A stretch of 64,000 bases of DNA from Pedobacter cryoconitis (GTDB taxonomy: Bacteria > Bacteroidota > Bacteroidia > Sphingobacteriales > Sphingobacteriaceae). The DNA is taken from assembly GCF_014207135.1 (NCBI RefSeq), contig NZ_JACHCC010000016.1, forward strand, positions 1 to 64,000, given 5' to 3'. Both the position numbers and the translations under genes were made by a program. Below the pieces are notes generated by a model that saw nothing but the letters and a program-made list of their open reading frames with translations, was not told the origin of the DNA and did not search any database. Below are positions 32,567 to 41,276 of the stretch, in pieces. Every line of letters begins with the position of its first letter. Position 1 is the first letter of the stretch.

Positions 32567-34432
32567 ATGAAGAAAATGATACCCGTTCTGGTTGCATTAT
32601 GTCTTTCTGCGGGTTATGCAGAAGCTCAAAGTGATACCACCAATAATCTGAATGAAGTGATGGTCAGAGAAAACAGACTTAAACTTCCATTCTCTAAACA
32701 AAACCGGAATATCTGGATTATAGATAATCAGCAAATCAAAAACCTTCCATCCAGATCTATCAGTGAATTGCTGAGTTATGTAACAGGTGTGGATGTCAGA
32801 CAGCGTGGCCCGGGCGGAGTGCAGGCTGATATCAGTATCGATGGTGGAACTTTTGATCAGACCCTGGTGTTGATCAATGGAGTTAAAGTATCCGATCCAC
32901 AGACTGGTCATAATATGATGAACCTGCCGATTTCGGTTGATGATATAGACCATATTGAAGTACTGAGAGGATCGGCGTCACGTATATATGGTACGAATGC
33001 ACTGACCGGAGCAATTAATATTGTGACTAAATCAGTGACCAAAACGGGTGTTTCTGCAAATGTGTTCACAGGAAGCAGTTTTAAAAAGAATGATACTGGC
33101 GGTACCTACGCAAATTATGGCGTACGCGCCACAGGTACACTTGCACTTAAAGAATCGTCACATCTTTTTTCTGTTGGGCAGGAAGCTGGAAATGGATACC
33201 GTTACAATACTGCATTTAACAATCAGAAGTTCTTTTATGAAGGAAAGGTTAATGTAGGCAAAACAGATCAGCTGGACATTACAGGTGGTTACGTTCATAA
33301 TAATTTTGGTGCAAACGGGTATTATTCTGCTCCTGGTGACAAGGATTCGGAAGAAACTGTAAAAACAGCATTGGCGGCAATTGCTTACAAAACACAGCTG
33401 ACCTCTTTCTGGACATTAATGCCCAGGTTGAGTTATAGAAATAATGTAGACGACTATCTCTATATTAAACAGACACCTGATAAATTCCATAATCACCATG
33501 TTACACAAGTTTTAAGTGCTGAACTCAATAACTCCTTCCAAACTGGTATTGGTGAATTTGGATTAGGCCTTGAAGCCAGAAAGGAAAAGATCAACAGTAC
33601 TAACCTGGGTAAGAGAAATAGAGATAACATTGGGATTTATGGAGAATACAAGTTTGATCTGGTTAAAAATCTACTCATCAATGCTGGTAGTTATGTAAAC
33701 TATAATTCTGATTATGGCTGGCAGGCATTCCCGGGCATTGATGCAGGTTATACTTTTTATGGAAACTGGAAGGTTTTTGTAAATGTAGGGACAGGACAAC
33801 GGTTACCAACCTTTACTGACCTTTATTATAAAGGGCCTACCAATATTGGTAATGACCAGCTTCAACCAGAAAAATCACGTTATGCTGAAGGAGGGATCAA
33901 ATATAATTCTACACACTTTGTCCTGAATGCAAGTCTGTTTAAACGCAGAATCACTAATTTCATTGACTGGGTAAAGGCTCAGGTAACCGATCCATGGCAG
34001 CCTAAAAACTTCAGTGAATTGAATACCATGGGTTATACCTTAAGTGCAGACTATAATACCGGCGCACTCCAGAGTACCACTTTTAACAGTTTGCGATTCG
34101 GCGTGGCTTATACCCATCTTAATCCTAAGGTTAAAACGACACTGGCAGATGCAAATATTTCGCGTTATGCCGTAGAATCTTTAAGAAACCAGCTTACAGG
34201 AACAGTAAATGCAGATTTCCTGAAAGTAATGACTTTAACTGTTACAGCCAGGTATAACGAAAGGATCAGTTATAAAGATTATACCATTATGGATGCAAGA
34301 CTGAGCTACAAATTTAAGAACAGCAGCATTTATGCTGATGGATCAAACCTGTTTGATGTTAACTTTATTCAGGCTGGAGCAGTTCCTATGCCGGGTGTCT
34401 GGGCGACTTTAGGTTATAAAATAGCTTTGTAA
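32567..34432 (+). CDS. TonB-dependent outer-membrane receptor
   Basis: The 621-residue protein has a signal peptide (VALCLSAGYAEA), a TonB-box-like LNEVMV, a plug domain (about 45-150, with LLSYVTGVDVRQRGPGG and LRGSASRIYGTNALTGAINI) and a beta barrel with an aromatic C-terminal strand (LGYKIAL). It lacks the carboxypeptidase-like N-terminal domain and SusD partner of glycan receptors, and its size and plug are closest to BtuB/siderophore-type importers. The ligand (cobalamin, iron complex or other) cannot be told. No cobalamin riboswitch was recognised in the short upstream gap. Confidence 0.92.
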   Translation: MKKMIPVLVALCLSAGYAEAQSDTTNNLNEVMVRENRLKLPFSKQNRNIWIIDNQQIKNLPSRSISELLSYVTGVDVRQRGPGGVQADISIDGGTFDQTLVLINGVKVSDPQTGHNMMNLPISVDDIDHIEVLRGSASRIYGTNALTGAINIVTKSVTKTGVSANVFTGSSFKKNDTGGTYANYGVRATGTLALKESSHLFSVGQEAGNGYRYNTAFNNQKFFYEGKVNVGKTDQLDITGGYVHNNFGANGYYSAPGDKDSEETVKTALAAIAYKTQLTSFWTLMPRLSYRNNVDDYLYIKQTPDKFHNHHVTQVLSAELNNSFQTGIGEFGLGLEARKEKINSTNLGKRNRDNIGIYGEYKFDLVKNLLINAGSYVNYNSDYGWQAFPGIDAGYTFYGNWKVFVNVGTGQRLPTFTDLYYKGPTNIGNDQLQPEKSRYAEGGIKYNSTHFVLNASLFKRRITNFIDWVKAQVTDPWQPKNFSELNTMGYTLSADYNTGALQSTTFNSLRFGVAYTHLNPKVKTTLADANISRYAVESLRNQLTGTVNADFLKVMTLTVTARYNERISYKDYTIMDARLSYKFKNSSIYADGSNLFDVNFIQAGAVPMPGVWATLGYKIAL

Positions 34433-34475
34433 TGATTTCTTAATCTATGGTAAGATGCAACAAAATTATAGATGG

Positions 34476-34483
34476 TAAATTTG
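34476..34483 (+). promoter_or_regulatory. Candidate -7 box before pirin gene
   Basis: TAAATTTG matches the Bacteroidota TAnnTTTG -7 element 25 bases before the ATG of the pirin gene. No good TTTG partner is seen about 20 bases upstream, so the promoter is weak or the match is chance. Confidence 0.35.
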
Positions 34484-34508
34484 TATAACAAACCAAAGGA
34501 TTAAGAAC

Positions 34509-35228
34509 ATGGCACAAACAGTTTTACATACTGCAACCTCAAGAGGCGGAGCAGATCATGGATGGTTAAAAAGTTATCACACTTTTAGCTTTGCAAATTA
34601 TTTTAACCCGGAACGAGTTAATTTTGGTGCATTGAGAGTTTTGAATGATGACTCAGTAGATGGAGGAAGAGGTTTTGGTGAACATCCACATGATAACATG
34701 GAGATTATCTCTATACCATTATCAGGATCATTACAGCACAAAGATAGCATGGGCAACCTGGCTACTATTGAACCTGGAGAGATTCAGGCGATGAGTGCAG
34801 GAACGGGAATATATCATACTGAGTACAATAAAGACAAAGATCAGCCTGTTAAATTTTTGCAGATCTGGGTTTTCCCGAATAAAAGAAATGTAGAGCCAAG
34901 ATATGATCAGCTTAAAATAAATGCTCCTGAAAAACCAAATACACTGGTACAGATTTTATCTCCGAATCCGGATGATGCCGGAGTATGGATTCATCAGGAT
35001 GCCTGGTTTAACCTGGGTAAACTGGAAAAAGGGACTAAAGTAGATTATACCTTCCAGAAAAAAGGTAATGGTGCTTATATTTTTGTATTAGAAGGGGAGA
35101 TTGAGGTGAATGGTCAGTTGCTGCATAAAAGAGATGGTTTCGGAATCTGGGACACTGATACTTTTACTATACAGGCAGTCAGTGATCAGACTGAATTTTT
35201 GATTATGGATGTTCCCATGGAATTTTAA
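34509..35228 (+). CDS. Pirin-family cupin protein
   Basis: This 239-residue bicupin has the pirin metal site in EHPHDNMEII, followed by LQHKDS and the later TGIYHTEYN: His, His, His and Glu ligands as in pirins that bind iron or act as quercetin dioxygenases. N-terminal SYHTFSFANYFNPE is the other family landmark. The cellular role in bacteria is mostly unknown and includes redox sensing and quercetinase activity. Its stop codon overlaps the start of the next gene by one base, so the two proteins are made together. Confidence 0.92.
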   Translation: MAQTVLHTATSRGGADHGWLKSYHTFSFANYFNPERVNFGALRVLNDDSVDGGRGFGEHPHDNMEIISIPLSGSLQHKDSMGNLATIEPGEIQAMSAGTGIYHTEYNKDKDQPVKFLQIWVFPNKRNVEPRYDQLKINAPEKPNTLVQILSPNPDDAGVWIHQDAWFNLGKLEKGTKVDYTFQKKGNGAYIFVLEGEIEVNGQLLHKRDGFGIWDTDTFTIQAVSDQTEFLIMDVPMEF

Positions 35229-35545
35229 TGATGAAAACGGAAATTTTGGTTATCGGTACAGATCCGGATATTCTGCAGACTATACTTCGGTTATTGAACG
35301 CTGAGGAATCATGGCATGCGGAGGGTGTTTCCGGAATTAAGGAAGCACTGGCAAAGTGCGGACTGAAGGCTTATCATATACTGTTACTTGGAGCTGGGCT
35401 GACCAGCCAGGAGGAAGAAGAACTTAAGACAGAAGTAAAGACACTTTATCCTACGCTCCCGGTTGTACCTCATTATGGAGGGGGGAGCGGATTGTTATTT
35501 GCCGAAATCTATCTGGCCCTGGGTAAAATGAACCAGGCCCAGTAG
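35228..35545 (+). CDS. Degenerate response-regulator receiver domain
   Basis: The 105-residue protein has the outline of a CheY-like fold: first strand EILVIGTDPDILQTILRLL (one Asp where two acidic residues are usual), a second helix, and YHILLLGAGL in the position of the phosphoacceptor strand, where Asp is expected but Gly is present. PVVPHYGGG follows in place of the usual Lys region. It is therefore a pseudo-receiver that cannot be phosphorylated at the usual site. It is translationally coupled to pirin, and its last 37 bases overlap the facing DoxX-like gene. A receiver identity is inferred from fold pattern. Confidence 0.6.
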   Translation: MMKTEILVIGTDPDILQTILRLLNAEESWHAEGVSGIKEALAKCGLKAYHILLLGAGLTSQEEEELKTEVKTLYPTLPVVPHYGGGSGLLFAEIYLALGKMNQAQ

Positions 35546-35874
35546 ATCAGTACAAACTGAAAAGGAAGTCTGATGAAGGCCAGTGTTCTGGAGCCAATAG
35601 CCGGATGAGTACGAAAAACATCAATCAGGTGGAAAGGAAGAAAAAATACCATCAAAAGGATTATGCCAATCGCAGCATTACGTCTGGTTTTTGGAAACAA
35701 CAGGGCAATGCCTAGGCCGGCTTCAATGATCCCCGTCAAATAGTTCACGGCTAAAAGTGGTAACCAGTCGGGAATGAATGGGGCGTAGAGTGCTGGTTTA
35801 ATCAAGTGATTAATCCCTGCAACAACAAGGAACAGGGCGAAAATCCAGGTGAATATGAGCTTGAGTTTTTCCAT
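35509..35874 (-). CDS. DoxX-like small membrane protein
   Basis: The 121-residue protein has four hydrophobic helices (about residues 5-20, 38-60, 66-85 and 98-116) with FALFLVVAGINHLIKP at the start, a sequence style common in DoxX/MauE-like proteins. These proteins are linked to thiosulfate or quinone redox in some organisms but have no defined role here. It converges with and overlaps the pseudo-receiver gene by 37 bases; both frames look real because both have coherent hydropathy or fold patterns. Confidence 0.75.
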   Translation of the reverse strand: MEKLKLIFTWIFALFLVVAGINHLIKPALYAPFIPDWLPLLAVNYLTGIIEAGLGIALLFPKTRRNAAIGIILLMVFFLPFHLIDVFRTHPAIGSRTLAFIRLPFQFVLIYWAWFILPRAR

Positions 35875-35883
35875 ATAAAAATG

Positions 35884-35919
35884 AAAAAGCCGGTTTGTTA
35901 TTTATACAACCGGCTTTTA
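35884..35919. terminator. Terminator between DoxX-like and YtxH genes
   Basis: AAAAAGCCGGTTTGT and ACAACCGGCTTTT form a strong stem with A and T runs on the two sides. On the minus strand it lies after the YtxH gene, and it precedes the DoxX-like gene start. Confidence 0.85.
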
Positions 35920-35949
35920 TATTGATTACCCTAAATTGATGAATTCAGC

Positions 35950-36363
35950 TTAGGCGTTTTCTATATCTTTTTTTATTTCGTGTGCTTTATCACTCAGTTC
36001 CTCTTTCGCGTCACTGAATTTAGATTTAACAGTTTCCACTGTTCTGTCTTTTAAATCAGCCAGACCATCAGCATGATGTTGTATTTTTTGACCGTATGTC
36101 TGGTATTTATCCTTTGCAGCGTCTGCTAAATGGTCAGCACTGTTTTTTAATTTCTCTTTGTATGAATGCAATTTATCTTTCGCACTATCAGTAAGATCTT
36201 TAGTCTTATCTGAAATCAGATTCCTGGTTTCCGAACCACTTCCGGGAGCAAAAAGTATACCTAAAGCCGCTCCAATCGCTAATCCAGCTAATAAAGCTAC
36301 AGCAACAGGAGTTTTATCAGTTTGTCTGTCCAGATGGTCATTAATTAATTTTTTGTAATCCAT
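35950..36363 (-). CDS. YtxH-domain envelope-stress-type protein
   Basis: This 137-residue protein has one glycine/alanine-rich N-terminal membrane helix (VALLAGLAIGAALGILFAPGSG, shown only as its core LAIGAALGILFAPG), the YtxH signature. A long polar, lysine/aspartate-rich amphipathic helix with repeating DKTKDL/SAKDKL/AAKDKY elements follows. YtxH and related late-embryogenesis-like proteins accumulate under stress, but no biochemical role is known. It is a single gene with its own terminator. Confidence 0.8.
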   Translation of the reverse strand: MDYKKLINDHLDRQTDKTPVAVALLAGLAIGAALGILFAPGSGSETRNLISDKTKDLTDSAKDKLHSYKEKLKNSADHLADAAKDKYQTYGQKIQHHADGLADLKDRTVETVKSKFSDAKEELSDKAHEIKKDIENA

Positions 36364-36519
36364 GGTAATTAGTTTTATGATTAAACGGTATTAAATTTAT
36401 CTCTGTAAGCTGGCATTAATAATTAATGCTTAAGTCATTACCTTTCAAAAACCAGTCCATTCTGGATTTTTCATAAAAAAAAATGAATAAAAATAATGTG
36501 TGAAATACACCAGTACAAA

Positions 36520-36548
36520 AAAAGACGGCCTTTTTAAAGCCGTCTTCT
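36520..36548 (-). terminator. Terminator of the DoxX-family gene
   Basis: On the minus strand AAGACGGC, a nine-base loop and GCCGTCTT are followed by a T-run (TCTTTTTTTG), 25 bases after the DoxX stop. Confidence 0.9.
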
Positions 36549-36572
36549 ACTATGTTACGATAAAAGAAATGT

Positions 36573-37013
36573 TTAGTCTTCTGATTTTTTTACTGTCTCA
36601 ATAGACAGGACGCCATTTCCTTCAATCAGGAAACAGATCAAACCAGCTAATACCAGACACGATAACCAGAACTCTGAATAAGGTCTGAAAATCTGTTGCG
36701 GCAGATTAACATAAACTACTGCGACAACCAGTATAGGGATAATCAGCAGACAAAATAATCTTGTATGCGTACCTAAGGTAATCAGCAGACCTCCAATAAT
36801 ATGTAATGCAATAATCAAATGTGCTATCAGACTGATGGACACGGCTGTTCCCAGACCGGCATTTTCCATCAACACGGTAAAAGCATCGAGATTAATTGCA
36901 AAAGCTATTCCTTTCCAGATTAGTGTAATGCCTAAAACTATTCTCAGATAGTCCAGCCATTTCGGATGGTGGTGATCACCCCAATCCTGAATTCTTGATA
37001 GTAGGTTCATCAT
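36573..37013 (-). CDS. DoxX-family membrane protein
   Basis: The start is placed at 37013 (MMNLLSRIQDWG); the longer frame adds an unlikely extension. The 146-residue protein has four membrane helices and the family segment LDYLRIVLGITLIWKGIAF, with a HHHPKW stretch in the N-terminal region and IIALHIIGGLLITLG in the second/third helix. DoxX-like proteins are thought to take part in quinone-linked redox processes, but this member is uncharacterised. The C-terminal tail is short and charged (ETVKKSED). Confidence 0.85.
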   Translation of the reverse strand: MMNLLSRIQDWGDHHHPKWLDYLRIVLGITLIWKGIAFAINLDAFTVLMENAGLGTAVSISLIAHLIIALHIIGGLLITLGTHTRLFCLLIIPILVVAVVYVNLPQQIFRPYSEFWLSCLVLAGLICFLIEGNGVLSIETVKKSED

Positions 37014-37133
37014 AATATTATATTTTGGTTCTATGAATATAAGAAATAATCTGCTGGATATCAAAGATAAATGATGGTATTTTGTGTGTTTTGCAGCTGA
37101 TTATATTCCTTAAGTTTGCAAAAAAATATTAAT

Positions 37134-37481
37134 ATGATCGAGCCCACTTTATATTACGAAACAATTAACAGAAACGCTATTCTGATTAAAGCCAAAAAAC
37201 CATTTTACGATTGGATTAATTATGTAGATCCTGAATTTCCTGTTGTTGGTAATGATGAAGGAACTGTATATCTGATTAAAGAGCAAAAGACAAAAGCCAA
37301 GATTGAAAGCTGGTTAAAGAAGAATTTTGATCAGTTATTTAAAAATGAACTGCGCGATTTCCATACCGATGAAAATGACTGGCCACAAAAACGCACCTAT
37401 AAAGTCTTTCAGGAATGGTTTACTGTAGAAATTTCTTCTATGATCGTTGATCTTCAGGATACTGACATTGTAAAAACTTAA
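37134..37481 (+). CDS. Conserved hypothetical soluble protein
   Basis: ATG at 37134 is used; a TTG-type start upstream would add six residues. The 115-residue protein begins IEPTLYYETINRNAILIKAK and contains KPFYDWINYVDP, VYLIKEQ and WPQKRTYKVFQEWFTVE. The pattern is of a small alpha/beta protein rich in aromatic residues and commonly found in Sphingobacteriaceae and relatives, with no known function. It precedes the large glycosidase gene by 52 bases on the same strand, so it may share its transcript. Confidence 0.65.
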   Translation: MIEPTLYYETINRNAILIKAKKPFYDWINYVDPEFPVVGNDEGTVYLIKEQKTKAKIESWLKKNFDQLFKNELRDFHTDENDWPQKRTYKVFQEWFTVEISSMIVDLQDTDIVKT

Positions 37482-37533
37482 GCAATTCTCTGTTCTCTTC
37501 TTTAATTCGCTTAACAATTCTTAATATTGAGAT

Positions 37534-40158
37534 ATGAACTCCAAGAATCAAGTTAATCCCGAACAAGAGCGCCTCAGCAATCATTATAAAGGTGAGACTA
37601 ACTGGTTGAAATGGGGACCCTATGTTTCTGACCGTCAATGGGGGACCGTAAGGGAAGACTATAGTTCAAATGGTGACGCCTGGCAGCATATTACTCATGA
37701 TATGGCCAGAAGTAAAGCTTATCGCTGGGGAGAAGAAGGTATAGGAGGTTTTAGTGATGATAAGCAGAATCTATGTGTTGCGCTGGCGCTCTGGAATGGT
37801 AAAGATGCAATTCTTAAGGAGCGCTTATACGGATTGAACAATGGAGAAGGTAATCATGGCGAAGATGTAAAAGAATTGTATTACCATCTTGATAGCAGCC
37901 CTACCCACAGCTATATGAAGATGCTGTATAAATATCCTTTCCAGGCATTCCCATACGAGCAATTGCTTGCCGAGAATGCAAAACGGGACAGGATGCAGCC
38001 CGAATTTGAGCTGATAGACACGGGACTGTTTGATCAGGACGAATATGCCGATGTCTTTATTGAATACGCTAAGAATAATGAAGAAGACCTTTTAATAAAA
38101 TATACTGTTTTTAACAGAAGCCCAAACGCTGCACAACTGGATGTAATTCCTCAGTTATGGTATCGCAATAACTGGTTTGATAATCAGCACGGAGTTAAAC
38201 CTGAGATCCTTAACCAGGGTAACCATACTTTGTTGTTAAGATCTCCTCATATGGATGATTATCATTGTTATACCGATGGTAATCCGAAGTTCTTGTTTAC
38301 TGATAATGAAACTAACAATCAACGTTTATATCAGTCAGTAAACACCAATAATTTCCTTAAAGATGGTATTCATGAGTATATCGTAAACGGAAAGCCCGAA
38401 GCTATTAATAAGGATAATTTTGGTACAAAGGTTGGAATATGGTATAAACTGAATATTCCAGCCGGACAAAGCGTGGAGCTCAGGATAAGGTTAAGCAAAG
38501 CTAAATTAGCGACGCCCTTTACCGGGTTTGATGATATATTTTCACTACGTATCCAGGAAAATGATGAATTCTATGCTGCCAGACAAGACGAATCTGCTGA
38601 TGCAGAAGAGAAATTAATGCAGCGTCAGGCCTGGGCAGGAATGTTTTGGAATAAGCAGTTTTACAGTTATGATGTAAACCGGTGGTTGAATGGTGATTCA
38701 GGGCAGCCTGCTCCACCTCAGTCAAGAAAAAAGGGCAGAAACACGCACTGGAAACATTTTGTGGCCAATGATATTTTATCTATGCCCGATAAATGGGAGT
38801 ATCCCTGGTTTGCCGCATGGGATCTGGCTTTTCACTGTATCAGTTTTGCTGCATTAGATCCTGATTTTGCCAAGGATCAGCTCCGGTTAATGGTCAGTGC
38901 CAATTATATGCACCCAAGTGGGCAATTACCAGCCTACGAGTGGGATTTTGGAGATGTAAACCCACCTGTACATGCGATGGCTACCTGGCATGTATACCTC
39001 GCAGATAAAGAAGTTAAAGGCAAGGGAGATATTAATTTCCTGGTAGAGATCTTCAATAAATTGTTACTCAATTTTACCTGGTGGGTCAATCAGAAGGATA
39101 GTGAAGGGAATAATATTTTCGAAGGCGGGTTCCTTGGATTGGATAATATTGGTGTATTTAACCGTAGTCAGCCAGTGCCTGGAGGAGGATTTCTCGAGCA
39201 GGCGGATGGTACCAGCTGGATGGCAATGTATGCACTCAATATGATGCAGATCAGTATGGAGTTGTCTTTGCATTTTGATGTATTTGAAAGTATGGCGATT
39301 AAGTTCTCAGAGCACTTTTTATACATTGCCGGCTCTATCTCCAATATGGGAGAAGATTCCATCGGTTTATGGGATGAGGAAGACGGATTTTATTACGATA
39401 TGTTAAGAAAGGCTGATGGTTCGTCGGATCGTCTTCGTTTGAGAAGTCTGGTTGGTTTGATTCCTATGTTTGCTCAGGTGGTATTTGACGAAGATAAATG
39501 GACTAAACTGCCGAAATTGAAGGAGCGTCTGGACTGGTTCATGAAACAAAGGCCCGATCTGGTACAATTGGTAAGCCACTGGACAGATACCAAAGGCAGT
39601 GATCAGCATTTACTTTCTCTTTTGCGGGGTCACCGTATGAAATTACTGTTGAAACGAATGCTTGATCCAAATGAGTTCTTATCCGATTATGGAGTCCGCT
39701 CAGTTTCCAAAGCTTATTGTCAGTATCCGTTTAACTATCAGTTGGACGGAAACGATTATAATGTAAAATATATTCCGGCAGAAAGCGATTCCGGGATGTT
39801 CGGTGGTAACAGCAACTGGCGTGGACCGATGTGGATGCCTGTTAATTATCTGATTATTGAATCTCTAAAGAATTTTCAGGAGTATTATAGTGATGATTTT
39901 AAGGTAGAATGCCCAACAGGTTCCGGTCAGTTTTTAAGTTTACAGGAAATCGCGGTTTTCTTAGGTAAAAGATTAAAAGCTACATTTCTGAAAAATGAAG
40001 CAGGCGAACGACCCGTACTGGGTGGGAACCCAAAATTTAACCATGACCCGCATTTTAAAGATTATATCCTGTTCCATGAATATTTCAATGGGGATAATGG
40101 CAAAGGACTGGGGGCCAGCCATCAGACAGGCTGGACAGGTCTGATTGCTCTTCTTTAA
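37534..40158 (+). CDS. GH63/MGH1-like glucosidase
   Basis: The 874-residue protein has the two-domain build of MGH1-like glycoside hydrolases: an N-terminal beta-sandwich (about 1-330) and an (alpha/alpha)6 barrel (about 390-870). Recognisable barrel segments are PWFAAWDLAFHCISFAALDP, PAYEWDFGDVNPPVHAMAT and GMFGGNSNWRGPMWMPVNY, which line the active site in the GH63 group (alpha-glucosidases, mannosylglycerate and glucosylglycerate hydrolases). No signal peptide is seen, so the substrate is likely cytoplasmic, perhaps a compatible solute or oligosaccharide; this is inferred. Length is normal. Confidence 0.85.
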   Translation: MNSKNQVNPEQERLSNHYKGETNWLKWGPYVSDRQWGTVREDYSSNGDAWQHITHDMARSKAYRWGEEGIGGFSDDKQNLCVALALWNGKDAILKERLYGLNNGEGNHGEDVKELYYHLDSSPTHSYMKMLYKYPFQAFPYEQLLAENAKRDRMQPEFELIDTGLFDQDEYADVFIEYAKNNEEDLLIKYTVFNRSPNAAQLDVIPQLWYRNNWFDNQHGVKPEILNQGNHTLLLRSPHMDDYHCYTDGNPKFLFTDNETNNQRLYQSVNTNNFLKDGIHEYIVNGKPEAINKDNFGTKVGIWYKLNIPAGQSVELRIRLSKAKLATPFTGFDDIFSLRIQENDEFYAARQDESADAEEKLMQRQAWAGMFWNKQFYSYDVNRWLNGDSGQPAPPQSRKKGRNTHWKHFVANDILSMPDKWEYPWFAAWDLAFHCISFAALDPDFAKDQLRLMVSANYMHPSGQLPAYEWDFGDVNPPVHAMATWHVYLADKEVKGKGDINFLVEIFNKLLLNFTWWVNQKDSEGNNIFEGGFLGLDNIGVFNRSQPVPGGGFLEQADGTSWMAMYALNMMQISMELSLHFDVFESMAIKFSEHFLYIAGSISNMGEDSIGLWDEEDGFYYDMLRKADGSSDRLRLRSLVGLIPMFAQVVFDEDKWTKLPKLKERLDWFMKQRPDLVQLVSHWTDTKGSDQHLLSLLRGHRMKLLLKRMLDPNEFLSDYGVRSVSKAYCQYPFNYQLDGNDYNVKYIPAESDSGMFGGNSNWRGPMWMPVNYLIIESLKNFQEYYSDDFKVECPTGSGQFLSLQEIAVFLGKRLKATFLKNEAGERPVLGGNPKFNHDPHFKDYILFHEYFNGDNGKGLGASHQTGWTGLIALL

Positions 40159-40196
40159 AGAAATCACTATTTCCTAATCTATTACCGAATCATATT

Positions 40197-41276
40197 ATGG
40201 CTGCTGCCTATAAAAGAATCGTTGTTAAAATCGGTTCAAATGTACTTACCCAATCCGATGGTCTGCCAGATCATGCCCGGATTCAGCATATTGTAGACCA
40301 AATTGTTATACTTAAAAATAAAGGTATTGACGTTGTGGTTATTTCTTCCGGAGCTGTTGCTGCGGGCAGAAGCATGATCAAAATTTCAGAAAAACAGGAT
40401 GCAGTCGCTGCAAGACAGCTTCTGGCCTCCATAGGGCAGATCAAACTGATCAATACCTATCTTTCCCTTTTTGAAAAACAAAAAATGCTTTGTTCGCAGG
40501 TATTGGTCACCAAAGAAGATTTTCGTGACCGGAAACACTATTTAAACATCAAAAATTGTCTTTCCATATTACTAAAGCATAAGGTAATCCCGGTTATCAA
40601 TGAAAATGATGTGGTTTCAGTTACTGAGCTGATGTTTACAGATAATGACGAGCTGGCTGGACTGGTTGCTTCTATGCTGGAGGCAGATGCACTCATTATT
40701 TTGTCCAATGTAGATGGTATCTATAATGGGGATCCAAAATCGCCCGGTTCCAGTATTATACAGGAGATTAAAAAAGAGGATAACAGTATTGATTCCTTTA
40801 TCAGTAAAACTAAATCCGGTTTGGGCAGAGGAGGGATGGTAACGAAGCTTGGAATGGCACAGAAAGTGGCTAAACTGGGTATTCCTGTTCATATTGCTAA
40901 TGGAACACGCAATGATATTCTGACTGACCTGATTGATCAGAAAGCTGTACATACTTATTTTGTACCGGAAAAAAATACTTCTGGAAAGAAAAAATGGATT
41001 GCGCATTCTGAACACTCTGCTACCGGAAGCGTACAGCTCAATACAGGAGCTACCGAAGCACTGATTTCTGGTCAGGCCAGAAGCTTATTACCCGTTGGAA
41101 TTATTAAAGTATTATCCTCCTTTCAAAAAGGTGATATTATCCGGCTGGTAGATGAAAATGGAAAGTTAATTGGTTTAGGTATCGCAGAATATGGGTCAGA
41201 GAAAGCAAAAGAGCGAATAGGACAGAAAGGACACAAATCTTTGGTTCATTATAATTATTTTTATGCTGTAAACTAG
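40197..41276 (+). CDS. proB: Glutamate 5-kinase
   Basis: The 359-residue protein has an amino-acid-kinase domain (RIVVKIGSNVLTQ at residues 7-19, VVISSGAVAAGRS, INENDVVSVTELMFTDND, and the substrate loop KSGLGRGGMVTKLGMA), followed by a C-terminal PUA domain (about 275-355). It makes gamma-glutamyl phosphate, the first step of proline synthesis, and is usually inhibited by proline. proA follows without any gap, making the standard proBA operon. Confidence 0.96.
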   Translation: MAAAYKRIVVKIGSNVLTQSDGLPDHARIQHIVDQIVILKNKGIDVVVISSGAVAAGRSMIKISEKQDAVAARQLLASIGQIKLINTYLSLFEKQKMLCSQVLVTKEDFRDRKHYLNIKNCLSILLKHKVIPVINENDVVSVTELMFTDNDELAGLVASMLEADALIILSNVDGIYNGDPKSPGSSIIQEIKKEDNSIDSFISKTKSGLGRGGMVTKLGMAQKVAKLGIPVHIANGTRNDILTDLIDQKAVHTYFVPEKNTSGKKKWIAHSEHSATGSVQLNTGATEALISGQARSLLPVGIIKVLSSFQKGDIIRLVDENGKLIGLGIAEYGSEKAKERIGQKGHKSLVHYNYFYAVN

